A DNA stretch of 64,000 nt from Haloglycomyces albus DSM 45210 (GCF_000527155.1 NZ_AZUQ01000001.1:2680168-2744167), one strand, 5' to 3'; positions 1-8,117 are shown, counted from the first letter of the stretch. Notes: a model not told the origin generated them from the sequence alone. Numbers and translations are program-made.

Positions 1-1453
1 TCGGCACATCGGTGGCTACGGCACGGGCCAGGCGCAGGCGTTGCCGTTGCCCACCGGACAAGGTACGAATCTGGTTTCCCACCCTTGTGTCGATCCCGTC
101 GCTCAGCGAGCTGATGATGTCGTCCGCGTGAGCGGTCCGCAGCGCGTGCCGTGTTGTAGAGGCCGAATGAGGGGAAACATTGTCGGCGATGGTCCCGGCG
201 TACAGGTACGCATCGTGGTCGGCGAGAAGGACGGTACGGCGCAGGTCGGCACGATCCAATCGATTGACGGGAATCGATCCGATTGTGGCCTCAGTGGCTC
301 TATATGAACAGAAGCGTTCGAATATGGCCACTGCTTCGTCGTCATTGGCGGTGACGACGACCGTCAGCCCCTTCATGGTCTGAAGTTCCGAATCGGGATC
401 GTACAAGCGGTGGTCCGTAGGCAGTGGAAGTGGGGACCGCACACCGTCCGGTTCATGCAGACGTAGGAATTTGGACAGTTTCCCTGCGGCGACATGACCC
501 TCTACCATGGAGCGCAGCATTCCCGAAGCCATGCTCACCGGCAGTAGCATTGCCGAAGCATAGGTAAAGGCCGCGATGACTTCTGCGGTGGAAATGACAC
601 CGCTGACGGCCTGACGAGCGGCGACCCAGACTACAGCCGCGATAAGAACGGCCACCGACCCTTCGATGAGCGCGCGAATGGACGCCTGTGGGCGAGCAAT
701 GCGCAGTCCGGTACGCAGGAGATCCTGCGACTGCTTCCGGTAGGAGGCCCGGAAGCGATCCTCGCCGCCGATGCCACGTAGAACGCGCAATCCGTTGACG
801 ATATCGGTCGCCGATGTAGAGAGGTCTCCAACGTGTTCCCGGTAAGTCGATTGACGTTGTTGCAATCGCGACACCAACGGGCCGTTGATCACTGCCACGA
901 TGATGGACCCGATCAGGATGGTGAGGCCGAGCGGGACGGAGATCTGCAGGAGCAATATCGACAGTGCGAGAACCGATAGGAACGTGCCGATGAAATGTCC
1001 CAGATAGCCGGCGGCGTCCCCCAGCGCCATCGCATCCTGTAGTCCGATACTGACGACGGCGCCTGCGTCGGACTTCTTGTGTAGTTCGTTCCCCAAGCGG
1101 GCGGCTTTGCGGTCGGTGAGGGTGATCGACCGAGTCACGATGTCAAGGTCGTAATGAACCCCGTAGCGTTCGGCTCCGACAATGCTCGCGGCGGAAATCA
1201 ATCCTACGGCGACAAGTGCGAGCGACCACCAGACCAGAGCCGAGACATTCTGCGCGGTGAGTCCCCGCTCGATCGTCTGGTGTACGAAATAGGCGATAGC
1301 CGGGAAGGAGACCTGTCCGACGATTCCAAAGAAGCACGACGCGATGAGTAGGAACTTATTACGCGTGATCAGCCACCCCATCAGTCGCCACGGGGTTGGG
1401 CGAGTGGGTTCGGAGGTATTGGTCGCTGGAAGCGTAGAGCGGGACGGTGTCAT
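1..1453 (-). CDS. ABC exporter half-transporter, P-loop-less, 3' end cut by window edge
   Basis: The frame is open from an ATG at 1453 to the left edge (484 codons visible). An N-terminal block of about 320 residues with several hydrophobic helices has the layout of an ABC exporter membrane domain. The nucleotide-binding part keeps a consensus signature, LSGGQRQRLRLARA (about residues 466-479), but where the Walker A loop should be (about 361-376) it reads GLTVVVTANDDEAVAIF, with no GxxGxGKS/T. The Q-loop position reads LLADHD. This subunit therefore probably cannot bind ATP at its own P-loop, but can supply the signature motif to a partner. Actinobacteria are known to have paired exporters with one degenerate subunit. 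The partner would most likely lie beyond the left edge. Substrate unknown. Confidence 0.85.
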   Translation of the reverse strand, partial: MTPSRSTLPATNTSEPTRPTPWRLMGWLITRNKFLLIASCFFGIVGQVSFPAIAYFVHQTIERGLTAQNVSALVWWSLALVAVGLISAASIVGAERYGVHYDLDIVTRSITLTDRKAARLGNELHKKSDAGAVVSIGLQDAMALGDAAGYLGHFIGTFLSVLALSILLLQISVPLGLTILIGSIIVAVINGPLVSRLQQRQSTYREHVGDLSTSATDIVNGLRVLRGIGGEDRFRASYRKQSQDLLRTGLRIARPQASIRALIEGSVAVLIAAVVWVAARQAVSGVISTAEVIAAFTYASAMLLPVSMASGMLRSMVEGHVAAGKLSKFLRLHEPDGVRSPLPLPTDHRLYDPDSELQTMKGLTVVVTANDDEAVAIFERFCSYRATEATIGSIPVNRLDRADLRRTVLLADHDAYLYAGTIADNVSPHSASTTRHALRTAHADDIISSLSDGIDTRVGNQIRTLSGGQRQRLRLARAVATDVP

Positions 1454-1748
1454 CGCATTGTATTTTCATTCTTTTCCGTGCCGTCCGCAATTTGTTTTAC
1501 GTGGGGCCTCCATCGGCGTTCCGAGGCGAACGGTGCGACGACCCGGTGAATGGCAGCGGCCGTGAGACGTGGCGGACCCTATTCCGCCCTCCCGTCGGTC
1601 GGATTGAGGATAGTCGATTAGGGTAAAACGGTGTAGGAAGAGGACGCGTCTCAATACCGTTTGAAATCGCAGAATATCGGCATTTCAGGCATGGATTTCC
1701 TCGGAGTGCGGGTCATCACTCAAACTCATGCATTTGCGCACTCAGGTC

Positions 1749-1782
1749 TTGACAATTGCTCTCGAATATTATTTGCTATGTT
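1749..1782 (+). promoter_or_regulatory. Candidate promoter for the GDTDWS peptide gene
   Basis: A consensus -35 hexamer TTGACA lies at 1749-1754, followed by an AT-rich stretch (1767-1782) that includes TATTAT and TTGCTATGTT. The exact -10 hexamer is ambiguous because the best-looking one is only 12 nt from the -35. It sits 40-70 nt upstream of the GTG start at 1822. The rest of 1454-1821 contains no gene that I can support; it separates two divergent genes. Confidence 0.45.
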
Positions 1783-1821
1783 CACATTCCCCCAAAAAGA
1801 TCGACCCAAAGGAATGAGAAC

Positions 1822-2055
1822 GTGATTACTAAACTGAAACGAGCCGGCGGTGCCGTGGCAGTCACTCTGGGAGCTCTCTCAGCTGTGATGTTCGCCGCAC
1901 CCGCTCAAGCAGGAGACACCGACTGGTCGTCTGAGACGGGAATCGTCCAGCCGGCCGGTGACACCGATTGGTCGTCAGGCGGCGTCGGTGCCACCGGAGA
2001 CACCGACTGGTCGTCGGGTGGCACGGGAACCACTGGAGACACCGACTGGTCATAG
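1822..2055 (+). CDS. Small secreted peptide with four GDTDWS repeats
   Basis: The gene encodes 77 aa. The GTG at 1822 is chosen because AAAGGA lies about 10 nt upstream and it yields a clean Sec signal peptide: KLKR, a hydrophobic core, then AQA at residues 28-30 as a likely signal peptidase I site. An in-frame upstream start at 1756 would add 22 residues ahead of the signal and looks wrong. The predicted mature peptide (about 47 aa) is almost entirely repeats: GDTDWS begins at residues 31, 46, 59 and 72, with short Gly/Ser/Thr-rich spacers, and the protein ends on the fourth GDTDWS. It has no cysteine and no hydrophobic segment after the signal. I do not recognise the family. The repeated Asp pair and Trp could bind a metal or ligand or be a multi-copy core peptide, but that is conjecture. 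No maturation enzyme is visible beside it. Confidence 0.75.
   Translation: MITKLKRAGGAVAVTLGALSAVMFAAPAQAGDTDWSSETGIVQPAGDTDWSSGGVGATGDTDWSSGGTGTTGDTDWS
1912..2052 (+). repeat. Four tandem GDTDWS-coding DNA repeats
   Basis: Near-identical 18-nt units start at 1912, 1957, 1996 and 2035, with spacers of 27, 21 and 21 nt. They differ mainly at third codon positions (GGA/GGT, GAC/GAT, TCG/TCA), so the peptide is conserved more tightly than the DNA. Confidence 0.85.
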
Positions 2056-2712
2056 ACCCCGAACGCTGCACCCACCCACGGGTGCGCGACTGGATTAAAT
2101 CCACTCCAGGGAGGTTAACCTAGGTCCTCCCGAGACTGACGCGCCATGGTTGAGGACATCCGTAGTAAAGCCACCCAGACCGGATGTCCTCGACGACACA
2201 TCGCTTCCGCTGTTTCGTTGCGGTGGAGGCGTCTATTGCTGGAGGGGTTTCGAACGTTCCGTCGTCTCTGAGAGCGGCTGTCGTCCTATCGGTACCAGCG
2301 AGTCCGGGTCCTTGCTTGTGAGGGAGCATGCCTGCGCCATTATACGTACCGAGGCAAGTATCCAGGGTCGACGAATAAGCGTCCTCTTAGGAAAGAATTC
2401 CCCGGGCACGACACGGAATTGCGACTTCGGCCAGAGATGTATGCATAACGATGCTGTTGTATCGGTTCGGTCCCCGGAAAACAGGATGCCCTCCTTATTC
2501 TGTCCAATGTGACTTGTCAAGTGGTTGATTCCCTTCGGAACGTGGACCGACGGAGACAAGGTCGCTTGCTGAGTGGATCGTTTTTCTTGTGGTGCAACAC
2601 CAATGCCCCACCGGTATGGCGTGTGCGGAAAGAGGAAGTGCTAATGCTAAGGAAGAAAACGAAAAATGATAACTTAACTGCGTTACAGTCAAATGTAGGA
2701 AGGATCGCCCCC
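2056..2712. other. Gene-free 657-bp stretch with an inverted repeat
   Basis: No open frame here has a convincing start, ribosome site or protein-like composition. An 18-nt loop is flanked by a perfect 10-bp inverted repeat: AGGACATCCG at 2153-2162 pairs with CGGATGTCCT at 2181-2190. This could be a transcript hairpin or a protein-binding site. The long leader may hold the promoter of the Spo0M-like gene. Nothing else is evident. Confidence 0.5.
2068..2085 (+). terminator. Possible terminator of the GDTDWS peptide gene
   Basis: A 6-bp perfect stem (GCACCC / GGGTGC) with a 6-nt loop begins 13 nt after the stop codon. There is no U-tract, which is common in high-GC actinobacteria. Confidence 0.4.
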
Positions 2713-3480
2713 GTGGTCTTCGATAAGTTTAAGCAAGCGTTCGGCGCCGGAGTCAGCATCGACACCGTCCTGTCCCCAGAAGGTGTCAAGCCCGGCGAAA
2801 CGTTGAAAGGCGAGGTGCATTTCAGCGGCGGCGATGTCGAACAGAACGTCAATGGAATCAATCTTGCTTACACCGCCGTCGTCACCTCCGAAGACGACGG
2901 TAAGGAGAAATCGGACGAAGTGGATTTCTTCACCGCCGGTGTGACCGGACCGTTCGATATGGATGCCGGCAGTGAGCACACTGTGGAATTCGAAAGCCAA
3001 GTACCGTGGGAAGCTCCGATTTCCACGATTGCCGGTCGTCCGATGGCGGGTATGAAACTGGGAATCGCCACCGAGTTGGACCTGAAGTTTGCCCTGGATA
3101 AGGGAGACATGGATGAATTGAGCATCGATCCGCTTCCCATTCAAGAGGCCGTTATGGAAGCAATCGAGGAGCTTGGCTTCATCTATCAGGAGAGCGACCT
3201 GGAGCCGGGGACTATCGAAGGTTCTCATATGGCCTTCTACCAGGAGATCATCTTCTGGGCCAATGGTGACTACGCTGAGAAGTTCCGTAGGCTGGAATTG
3301 ACCTTCGTGGCCGGGCGTGAGGAAACCGACGTCATACTCCAGATTGACAATTCCTCCGACCTGGTCAACCCCGATCACAACTCCTTTATCCGATTCACGC
3401 TTCCCACCGACGACACCGAAGGGGTCGCCGATGCGGTCGCGGAGAATCTGGAATCGCTCGTGCAACGCAAGAATCTGTAG
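2713..3480 (+). CDS. Spo0M-like arrestin-fold sporulation-control protein
   Basis: The protein has 255 aa. The GTG at 2713 is preferred over upstream starts because it is preceded by GGAAGGA with 8-nt spacing and gives the family's usual N-terminus (MVFDKFKQAFGAG.. followed by VDTVL/PG-type residues). The first half has the Spo0M pattern (IDTVLSPEGVKPGETLKGEVHFSGG), a beta-sandwich that resembles arrestins, and the length matches the family. In Bacillus, Spo0M modulates sporulation and interacts with cytoskeletal and division proteins; in actinomycetes the role is not settled. It is cytoplasmic, with no signal peptide or membrane helix, and stands alone on its strand. Confidence 0.85.
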   Translation: MVFDKFKQAFGAGVSIDTVLSPEGVKPGETLKGEVHFSGGDVEQNVNGINLAYTAVVTSEDDGKEKSDEVDFFTAGVTGPFDMDAGSEHTVEFESQVPWEAPISTIAGRPMAGMKLGIATELDLKFALDKGDMDELSIDPLPIQEAVMEAIEELGFIYQESDLEPGTIEGSHMAFYQEIIFWANGDYAEKFRRLELTFVAGREETDVILQIDNSSDLVNPDHNSFIRFTLPTDDTEGVADAVAENLESLVQRKNL

Positions 3481-3491
3481 AGTGTCCCGTT

Positions 3492-3507
3492 CCCCGAGAA
3501 ATCGGGG
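3492..3507 (+). terminator. Probable terminator after the Spo0M-like gene
   Basis: CCCCGA and TCGGGG form a 6-bp stem closed by a GAAA tetraloop, 12 nt after the stop codon. No U-tract follows. Confidence 0.5.
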
Positions 3508-3783
3508 CAGGCCGGGCCCACGGGATGACGGCAGAGACGTGACAGTGTTGTTGTTTCGGGCCGGCGACCTGCGCGTCGCGGACGTTCCACACTGAGGCGG
3601 CTCAGGTCGTCGCCCCTGTCTGGGAATCACGAGAACTGCTGGACTGGTCAGGTTGCGCACCTGGCCAGTAGGGGCAGGTTACGGTGTAACGATGCTTGTG
3701 TTGGAGGGAAGCCTGGTCCCTAGGATGAGGGTGGGTGGTGTCCAGTTCAAGTCCCCATTGATCGGAGATTTCAGCGGCGCCGA

Positions 3784-4052
3784 CCTCCGGATTTGTCCGT
3801 GGGGTTAGCCGCTCACAACGGTGCGCGGTGGAATACTTGAGTCCGATGCAAGCCGGCCGCGCAATATCAGTAAACTGTATCCGGGCAACTGCGATAGCCA
3901 AGCAACCGCCTACGCCGCAGGGCTTGCGGTGTCAGCCTGTGGAGACCTCGCCGCCGGGCGGTCGACGAATCAGGAACCAATGGCCCCCGCGAGGGGACCA
4001 TGCCAGCCTTCGGGTTGGAATCCCCCGGATTTATCCGTGGGGAGGAGGTCAA
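3784..4052 (+). mobile_element. Decayed IS200/IS605-family right end with tnpB 3' remnant
   Basis: At 4022-4042 a hairpin (CCCC CGGAT / ATCCG T GGGG) is followed by AGGAGGTCAA. This is the typical arrangement at the right end of IS200/IS605-type elements, where TnpA recognises the hairpin and the TnpB guide RNA ends. A near-copy of the hairpin (two substitutions in 21 nt) lies at 3784-3804. The frame running through 3870-4050 reads AAGLAVSACGDLAAGRSTNQEP, in part like the ACGD ... QEP tail of actinobacterial TnpB. No transposase core or RuvC-type catalytic residues are present, and no left end or tnpA is visible, so this is a remnant. The remainder of 3508-4277 has no supportable gene. Confidence 0.5.
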
Positions 4053-4277
4053 TGCGCTGAGTGCTCGCTCACTAGAAACCCCCTTGTCAACAACCGCCAC
4101 ACACTGTAGTATTGAGCAGTCCGGTCATTGGTATTTAGCGTCCAAGGCTGTGGTGTCTCTATGGCTTATGGTGGCACAGATCGGTATGTGAGCTAACGCG
4201 ATTATTCGATTAGTCGTGCGAAGGGTCCTCCCTTTGGCAGCCGTGAACATGAGGAACAAAAAGTAAAGGTTGCACAA

Positions 4278-4472
4278 ATGGCGCAAGGGACCGTTAAATG
4301 GTTTAACTCTGACAAGGGCTATGGTTTCATCGCCCCGGACGAAGAAGGTAAAGACCTTTTCGTTCACTTCTCAGAGATTGAAAACGGCCGTTACCTTGAT
4401 GAGAATCAGCAGGTCGAATTCGACGTGAAACAGGGCGATCGCGGTCCGCAGGCGGTCAACGTTCGCATCTAA
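4278..4472 (+). CDS. cspA: Cold-shock protein, CspA family
   Basis: The protein has 64 aa and consists of one cold-shock domain. It has the nucleic-acid-binding motifs KGYGFI (RNP1) and LFVHF (RNP2), starts [10 protein letters not shown], and is of normal length. It should bind single-stranded RNA or DNA and act as an RNA chaperone in the cytoplasm. AAAGG lies about 10 nt before the ATG. The gene is monocistronic. The leader between the IS remnant and the start could carry a cold-responsive 5' UTR, but I cannot map a promoter with confidence. Confidence 0.95.
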   Translation: MAQGTVKWFNSDKGYGFIAPDEEGKDLFVHFSEIENGRYLDENQQVEFDVKQGDRGPQAVNVRI

Positions 4473-4477
4473 GACGT

Positions 4478-4562
4478 CGAGACATACTGTTCTCGTATAG
4501 ACGTTGAGGCTCGTTTAAAGATTATTCCCAGGCTTGGTCGTGGTTAATCCTTATTAATAAGG
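4478..4562 (+). terminator. Hairpin and 14-bp palindrome downstream of cspA
   Basis: A weak hairpin (CGAGA / TCTCG, 8-nt loop) sits at 4478-4495. A perfect 14-nt palindrome, CCTTATTAATAAGG, lies at 4549-4562. The palindrome is AT-rich, unlike its surroundings. It lies between convergent genes, so it may be part of a terminator or a protein-binding site. Confidence 0.35.
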
Positions 4563-4615
4563 CATAGCGGCGAGGTGGCATGGAGATGGATGTTTGAACG
4601 GGTCTCAAATTGTAT

Positions 4616-6148
4616 CTAGACGACGTCAACGGTGATCGAGTGATGGCCCGTCGCACCGTCGGGTATGACCGACGATTCGGTTGACGTCTGTATATTCCCG
4701 TCCCCATCGGTGGCTCGCACCGTGAGCGTATGTTTCCCTTTCGTGGCCTTTTTCCAGTCCCATTGCCACAATCGCCAGGTATCCGGTGACGGCACCGTGG
4801 CCAGTTCGGCCCGATTCCATTCCCCGTCGTCCACTTGAATTTCGACTTTCTCGATTCCACGCGACTGCGCCCAGGCGACTCCAGCCACCGTTACGTCCCC
4901 GGCGGAGGCCTTTTTTCGTGGAGTATCGATGCGTGAGCTGGTTTTAATCGGGCTAGGCAACGCCCAATCCCGCTTGATCCAGTAGGCGTCATACGCGTCA
5001 AACGTCGTCAGTTCCAATTCGGTGACCCACTTGGTTGCCGAAACATATCCGTACAGCCCGGGAACGACGATGCGAGCGGGCCATCCGTGTTGTAGTGGCA
5101 GAGGTTCACCGTTCATCCCGAGAGCGATCAGGGCGTCCCGACCGTCCATGATCAACGAGGTAGGAGATCCCGCCGTCCATCCGTCCTGGGAACGTGACAC
5201 CAACTGGTCCGCACCACTGTGCACACCTGCCTCGTCCAGAACCTCCGATAGCGGTACGCCCAGCCACCGGGCGTTTCCGACCAGGTTCCCACCGATCTCA
5301 TTGGATACGCAGCACAGCGTGATATCGCGTTCCACCAATCGCCGAGCGAGAAGGTCCTCAAAGGTCAACGTCAGCTCGTGGTCCACCATGCCGTGAACCC
5401 GAATGCGGAAGTCGTCGAGTTTGATCCGAGGCGGAGAAATCGCCGTATCAATCTGGTAGAACGAGGCGTTGTCCGTGTGGAAACGGGTGAGGTCGTCGAC
5501 GGAGGGAAAGTCCGGGTTCGCTACTTGAGGGGCCGGTTCGGCCGGTTCAGGGAGGTCAACACCGGCACGCTCTTCCTCCACCGCCGTGGTCAGGCCATGA
5601 TGGCGCGACCACCACCCGATGACGGTGGAACCGACCGCGATAGCGGAGGCCGTGAGCAGGAAACGGCGACGGTCGGTGCGAACGGCGTCCGGTTCCGTCG
5701 AGCGTTCGTTCTGGCGAACCAGGGCCCACAGAACCAGGAGAGTCGCGGCCCCGGCCGCCAACGTGGGCAGCCCGGCCATTCCAGTGGAGTTGGGACGGCT
5801 GTACGCCGCGATGCCGACCAGAACGGTCAAACCAATCAGTATCGTCAGTGCGATCCGTCGATGGCGTTTCCACAGCACGCCTAGGATCGCTCCGGTGACC
5901 AGGACGGTCGCAATAATGGACGATTGTAGAATCGTCTTATTGGCAGTGCCAAAGGTGTCGATCGCCCACCGTGTCAGGGAAGGTCCCGAGAGATCGATTA
6001 CCGAATCCCCCATAGTGGTCAGAGGGCTTAGCGCGCCGTTGACGAGTGAGAACACCTCTCCGGCGGCAAAGCCCGCGAGTGTGGCGATGGCCCCGCTGAA
6101 CAGACAAGCAACGGTGGTGTGACGGTGCCAGGCGGTTGAATCGCTCAT
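4616..6148 (-). CDS. Membrane-anchored sulfite-oxidase-like molybdopterin oxidoreductase
   Basis: The protein has 510 aa from the ATG at 6148 (GGGA 6 nt upstream; longer starts add a low-complexity tail). The N-terminus (about 10-145) has four hydrophobic helices. A fifth follows at about 163-180, directly after the sequence TDRRRFLLTAS. The C-terminal part is a molybdopterin-binding domain of the sulfite oxidase fold with the expected molybdenum-ligand cysteine in LCCVSNEIGG (C280). It ends with the immunoglobulin-like dimerisation domain (VAWAQSRGIEKVEIQVDDGEW). The catalytic domain should face outside. No heme domain is fused, so an external electron acceptor is needed; the substrate is not known for this subfamily. 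RRRFL before the last helix resembles a twin-arginine signal. Confidence 0.88.
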   Translation of the reverse strand: MSDSTAWHRHTTVACLFSGAIATLAGFAAGEVFSLVNGALSPLTTMGDSVIDLSGPSLTRWAIDTFGTANKTILQSSIIATVLVTGAILGVLWKRHRRIALTILIGLTVLVGIAAYSRPNSTGMAGLPTLAAGAATLLVLWALVRQNERSTEPDAVRTDRRRFLLTASAIAVGSTVIGWWSRHHGLTTAVEEERAGVDLPEPAEPAPQVANPDFPSVDDLTRFHTDNASFYQIDTAISPPRIKLDDFRIRVHGMVDHELTLTFEDLLARRLVERDITLCCVSNEIGGNLVGNARWLGVPLSEVLDEAGVHSGADQLVSRSQDGWTAGSPTSLIMDGRDALIALGMNGEPLPLQHGWPARIVVPGLYGYVSATKWVTELELTTFDAYDAYWIKRDWALPSPIKTSSRIDTPRKKASAGDVTVAGVAWAQSRGIEKVEIQVDDGEWNRAELATVPSPDTWRLWQWDWKKATKGKHTLTVRATDGDGNIQTSTESSVIPDGATGHHSITVDVV

Positions 6149-6458
6149 GTATCCCAGTGTGGCAGATGGCGGAAGGCCGGGGACAGGGAGAAGAGACAGG
6201 GAAGCAGAGAGTGAAGCGCCGTCGCCCATGGACAGAAATTGACGCATGTCGGACAATTGCAATAGGCGTAGGTGGAATCAGTGTTCATCGTGCCGTCGGA
6301 TGCCTACCAGGGGTAGGTGTCTCCGTGTTCGAGTGGCAATCCAACACTCTAGCCACGATCGCATTGAAGAACTATCAATCCATATATATAGTTATCTGAT
6401 ATAGAGGAGAGACCTCTATCGAAGTTTCTACGGAAACAACAGTTAAGGAGAGGTTCCA
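6149..6458. promoter_or_regulatory. Divergent intergenic region with a 5' leader hairpin
   Basis: This 310-bp region separates the molybdoenzyme and carboxypeptidase genes. Towards the carboxypeptidase there is an AT-rich stretch (6380-6402, CATATATATAGTTATCTGAT), a plausible -10 region. A perfect 7-bp hairpin, ATAGAGG / CCTCTAT with loop AGAGA, follows at 6401-6419, in the likely leader. No gene is supported here. Confidence 0.4.
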
Positions 6459-8117
6459 ATGCGATCCGTTCGATCAGTTATCACGCTGATTGGAACCAGT
6501 ATCCTGGTTACAACAGGGCTAGTAGCGGCAGGCTCGACCAGCCAAGCCGCCCCGCACGATGAGCCGGTCATCTGGGAGGTATCCGAGATATCTCCCGACG
6601 AAGTGCTCGATCTGTACGACAGCGGTTTCGACGTGGCTGAATACCACGACGGTACGGCCGATGTCATCGGCGATCATGAGGTCGCCGACGCCCTACGGGA
6701 CCGAGGACTGGAACCGCAATTCCATGACACCGTCTATAAACCGGTCAACGACCGGGTATCCGCCCAAGGGACTTTCTATGGTGGATATAAGACCCCGGAC
6801 CTGCATCTTCAGCACGTGGATGACGTCGCCGCCGCCAATCCGGACTTGGCCACGGTGCACGATATCGGGGACTCCTGGCTCAAAACCCAGGGCCGAGGCG
6901 GATACGACATCAAAGCCATCTGCCTGACCAATCTGCAACCGGGCGATTGTGAGCTCTCGCCGGACTCCGATAAACCCCGTTTCTCACTCGTATCGCAGAT
7001 CCACGCTCGCGAGCTCGCCACCGGAGAAATCACGTGGCGTTGGCTTGATTACCTGGTGGACGGCTACGGTACGGATTCCGACATCACCGAGTTGCTGGAT
7101 ACCACCGAAGTCTGGGTGGTGCCAATGGCCAATCCCGACGGCGTGGACCTCGTCGCGGAAGGTGGTGACAATCCGGTTATGCACCGCAAGAACGCCAATG
7201 ACAGTAACGGTTGCAGTGGTACGGGTGTCGGCGTTGATCTCAACCGCAATCACTCTTACGAATGGGGAGACGCTTCGTCCAGTCCCTGTGCCACGACGTA
7301 CCGTGGGCCGTCACCGGCTTCGGAACCGGAGATTCAGGCTCTGGAGGGACTGTTCGAGAACATCCACCCCGATCAGCGTGGAAGCGGCGGTAACGATCCC
7401 GCTCCCGACGACGCACGGGATGTGATGATATCACTGCACTCCTATGGAAACTACCTCATCGTTCCGTGGGGCTACACCTCATCGCCGCCACCGAACGACG
7501 ATCAGCTGCGGGAACTCGCTCACAGCATGGCTGACCACAATGGATACCAGGTTGGAAACGCGTGGGAGACGGTAGGGTACACCGCCAGCGGAACTACCGA
7601 CGACTTCGCCTATGGAGAGCTCGGGGTAGCCGGGTACACCTTCGAAATCGGAGGTTCGTACGGTTCCTGCGGTGGTTTCTTCCCCTCCTATTCCTGCCTG
7701 GACAGTACTCTGTGGCCGGAAAACCGGGACGCGTTGATGGAAGCGGCTCTACAAGCCGACGCGCCTTATGGCGGCGGTGGGGGAGGAGACCCCGAGCCGC
7801 CTGAGGACTGCGACAACCATGACACCGTTGACAACGGCTCGTTGGCCTCCAACGGAAGTGCCGTACATCCGGACAGCGGTTGGTACTACTCGGGCGCTTC
7901 GGGGAGCCACCAGGCTTGCCTGTCCTCGGCGCAGGGGACCGACTTCGGTCTCGAACTGCAGAAATGGACCGGTTGGGGATGGACGTCCGTAGCGCAGGGA
8001 TCTGGGTCGGCCACTGAAAAGTCGGTCGATCATCAGGACTCCAGCGGGTATTTCCGATGGATAGTGGCCGCCGACAGTGGAAGCGGTAGCTACACCTTGG
8101 GTTACAGCCGACCGTAG
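6459..8117 (+). CDS. Secreted M14 zinc carboxypeptidase with C-terminal beta domain
   Basis: The protein has 552 aa. AAGGAGAGG precedes the ATG. A signal peptide ends near residue 30 (TSQA). A propeptide-like stretch is followed by the M14 catalytic domain: zinc ligands H182 and E185 (HARE), H327 (LHSYG), substrate-binding N262/R263 region (DLNRN), and catalytic E396 (YTFEIGG). All key residues are intact. After a Gly-rich linker (437-443) comes a domain of about 100 residues starting CDNHD and ending YTLGYSRP. A similar tail is found on many secreted actinobacterial peptidases and is thought to be a binding or prodomain module. It probably trims C-terminal residues from peptides outside the cell. 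Confidence 0.93.
   Translation: MRSVRSVITLIGTSILVTTGLVAAGSTSQAAPHDEPVIWEVSEISPDEVLDLYDSGFDVAEYHDGTADVIGDHEVADALRDRGLEPQFHDTVYKPVNDRVSAQGTFYGGYKTPDLHLQHVDDVAAANPDLATVHDIGDSWLKTQGRGGYDIKAICLTNLQPGDCELSPDSDKPRFSLVSQIHARELATGEITWRWLDYLVDGYGTDSDITELLDTTEVWVVPMANPDGVDLVAEGGDNPVMHRKNANDSNGCSGTGVGVDLNRNHSYEWGDASSSPCATTYRGPSPASEPEIQALEGLFENIHPDQRGSGGNDPAPDDARDVMISLHSYGNYLIVPWGYTSSPPPNDDQLRELAHSMADHNGYQVGNAWETVGYTASGTTDDFAYGELGVAGYTFEIGGSYGSCGGFFPSYSCLDSTLWPENRDALMEAALQADAPYGGGGGGDPEPPEDCDNHDTVDNGSLASNGSAVHPDSGWYYSGASGSHQACLSSAQGTDFGLELQKWTGWGWTSVAQGSGSATEKSVDHQDSSGYFRWIVAADSGSGSYTLGYSRP

Noticed and set aside
2150-2512. 120-codon frame in the gap before the Spo0M-like gene
   Set aside because: Unusual composition, no start context; it begins in an inverted repeat.
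3784-4042. CRISPR-like repeat pair
   Set aside because: Only two imperfect copies 238 bp apart with no regular spacer; the sequence fits IS605-type right-end hairpins better.
3820-4060. Intact small gene at the IS remnant
   Set aside because: The frame has only a TnpB-like tail and no catalytic core or good start, so it is treated as a remnant rather than a CDS.
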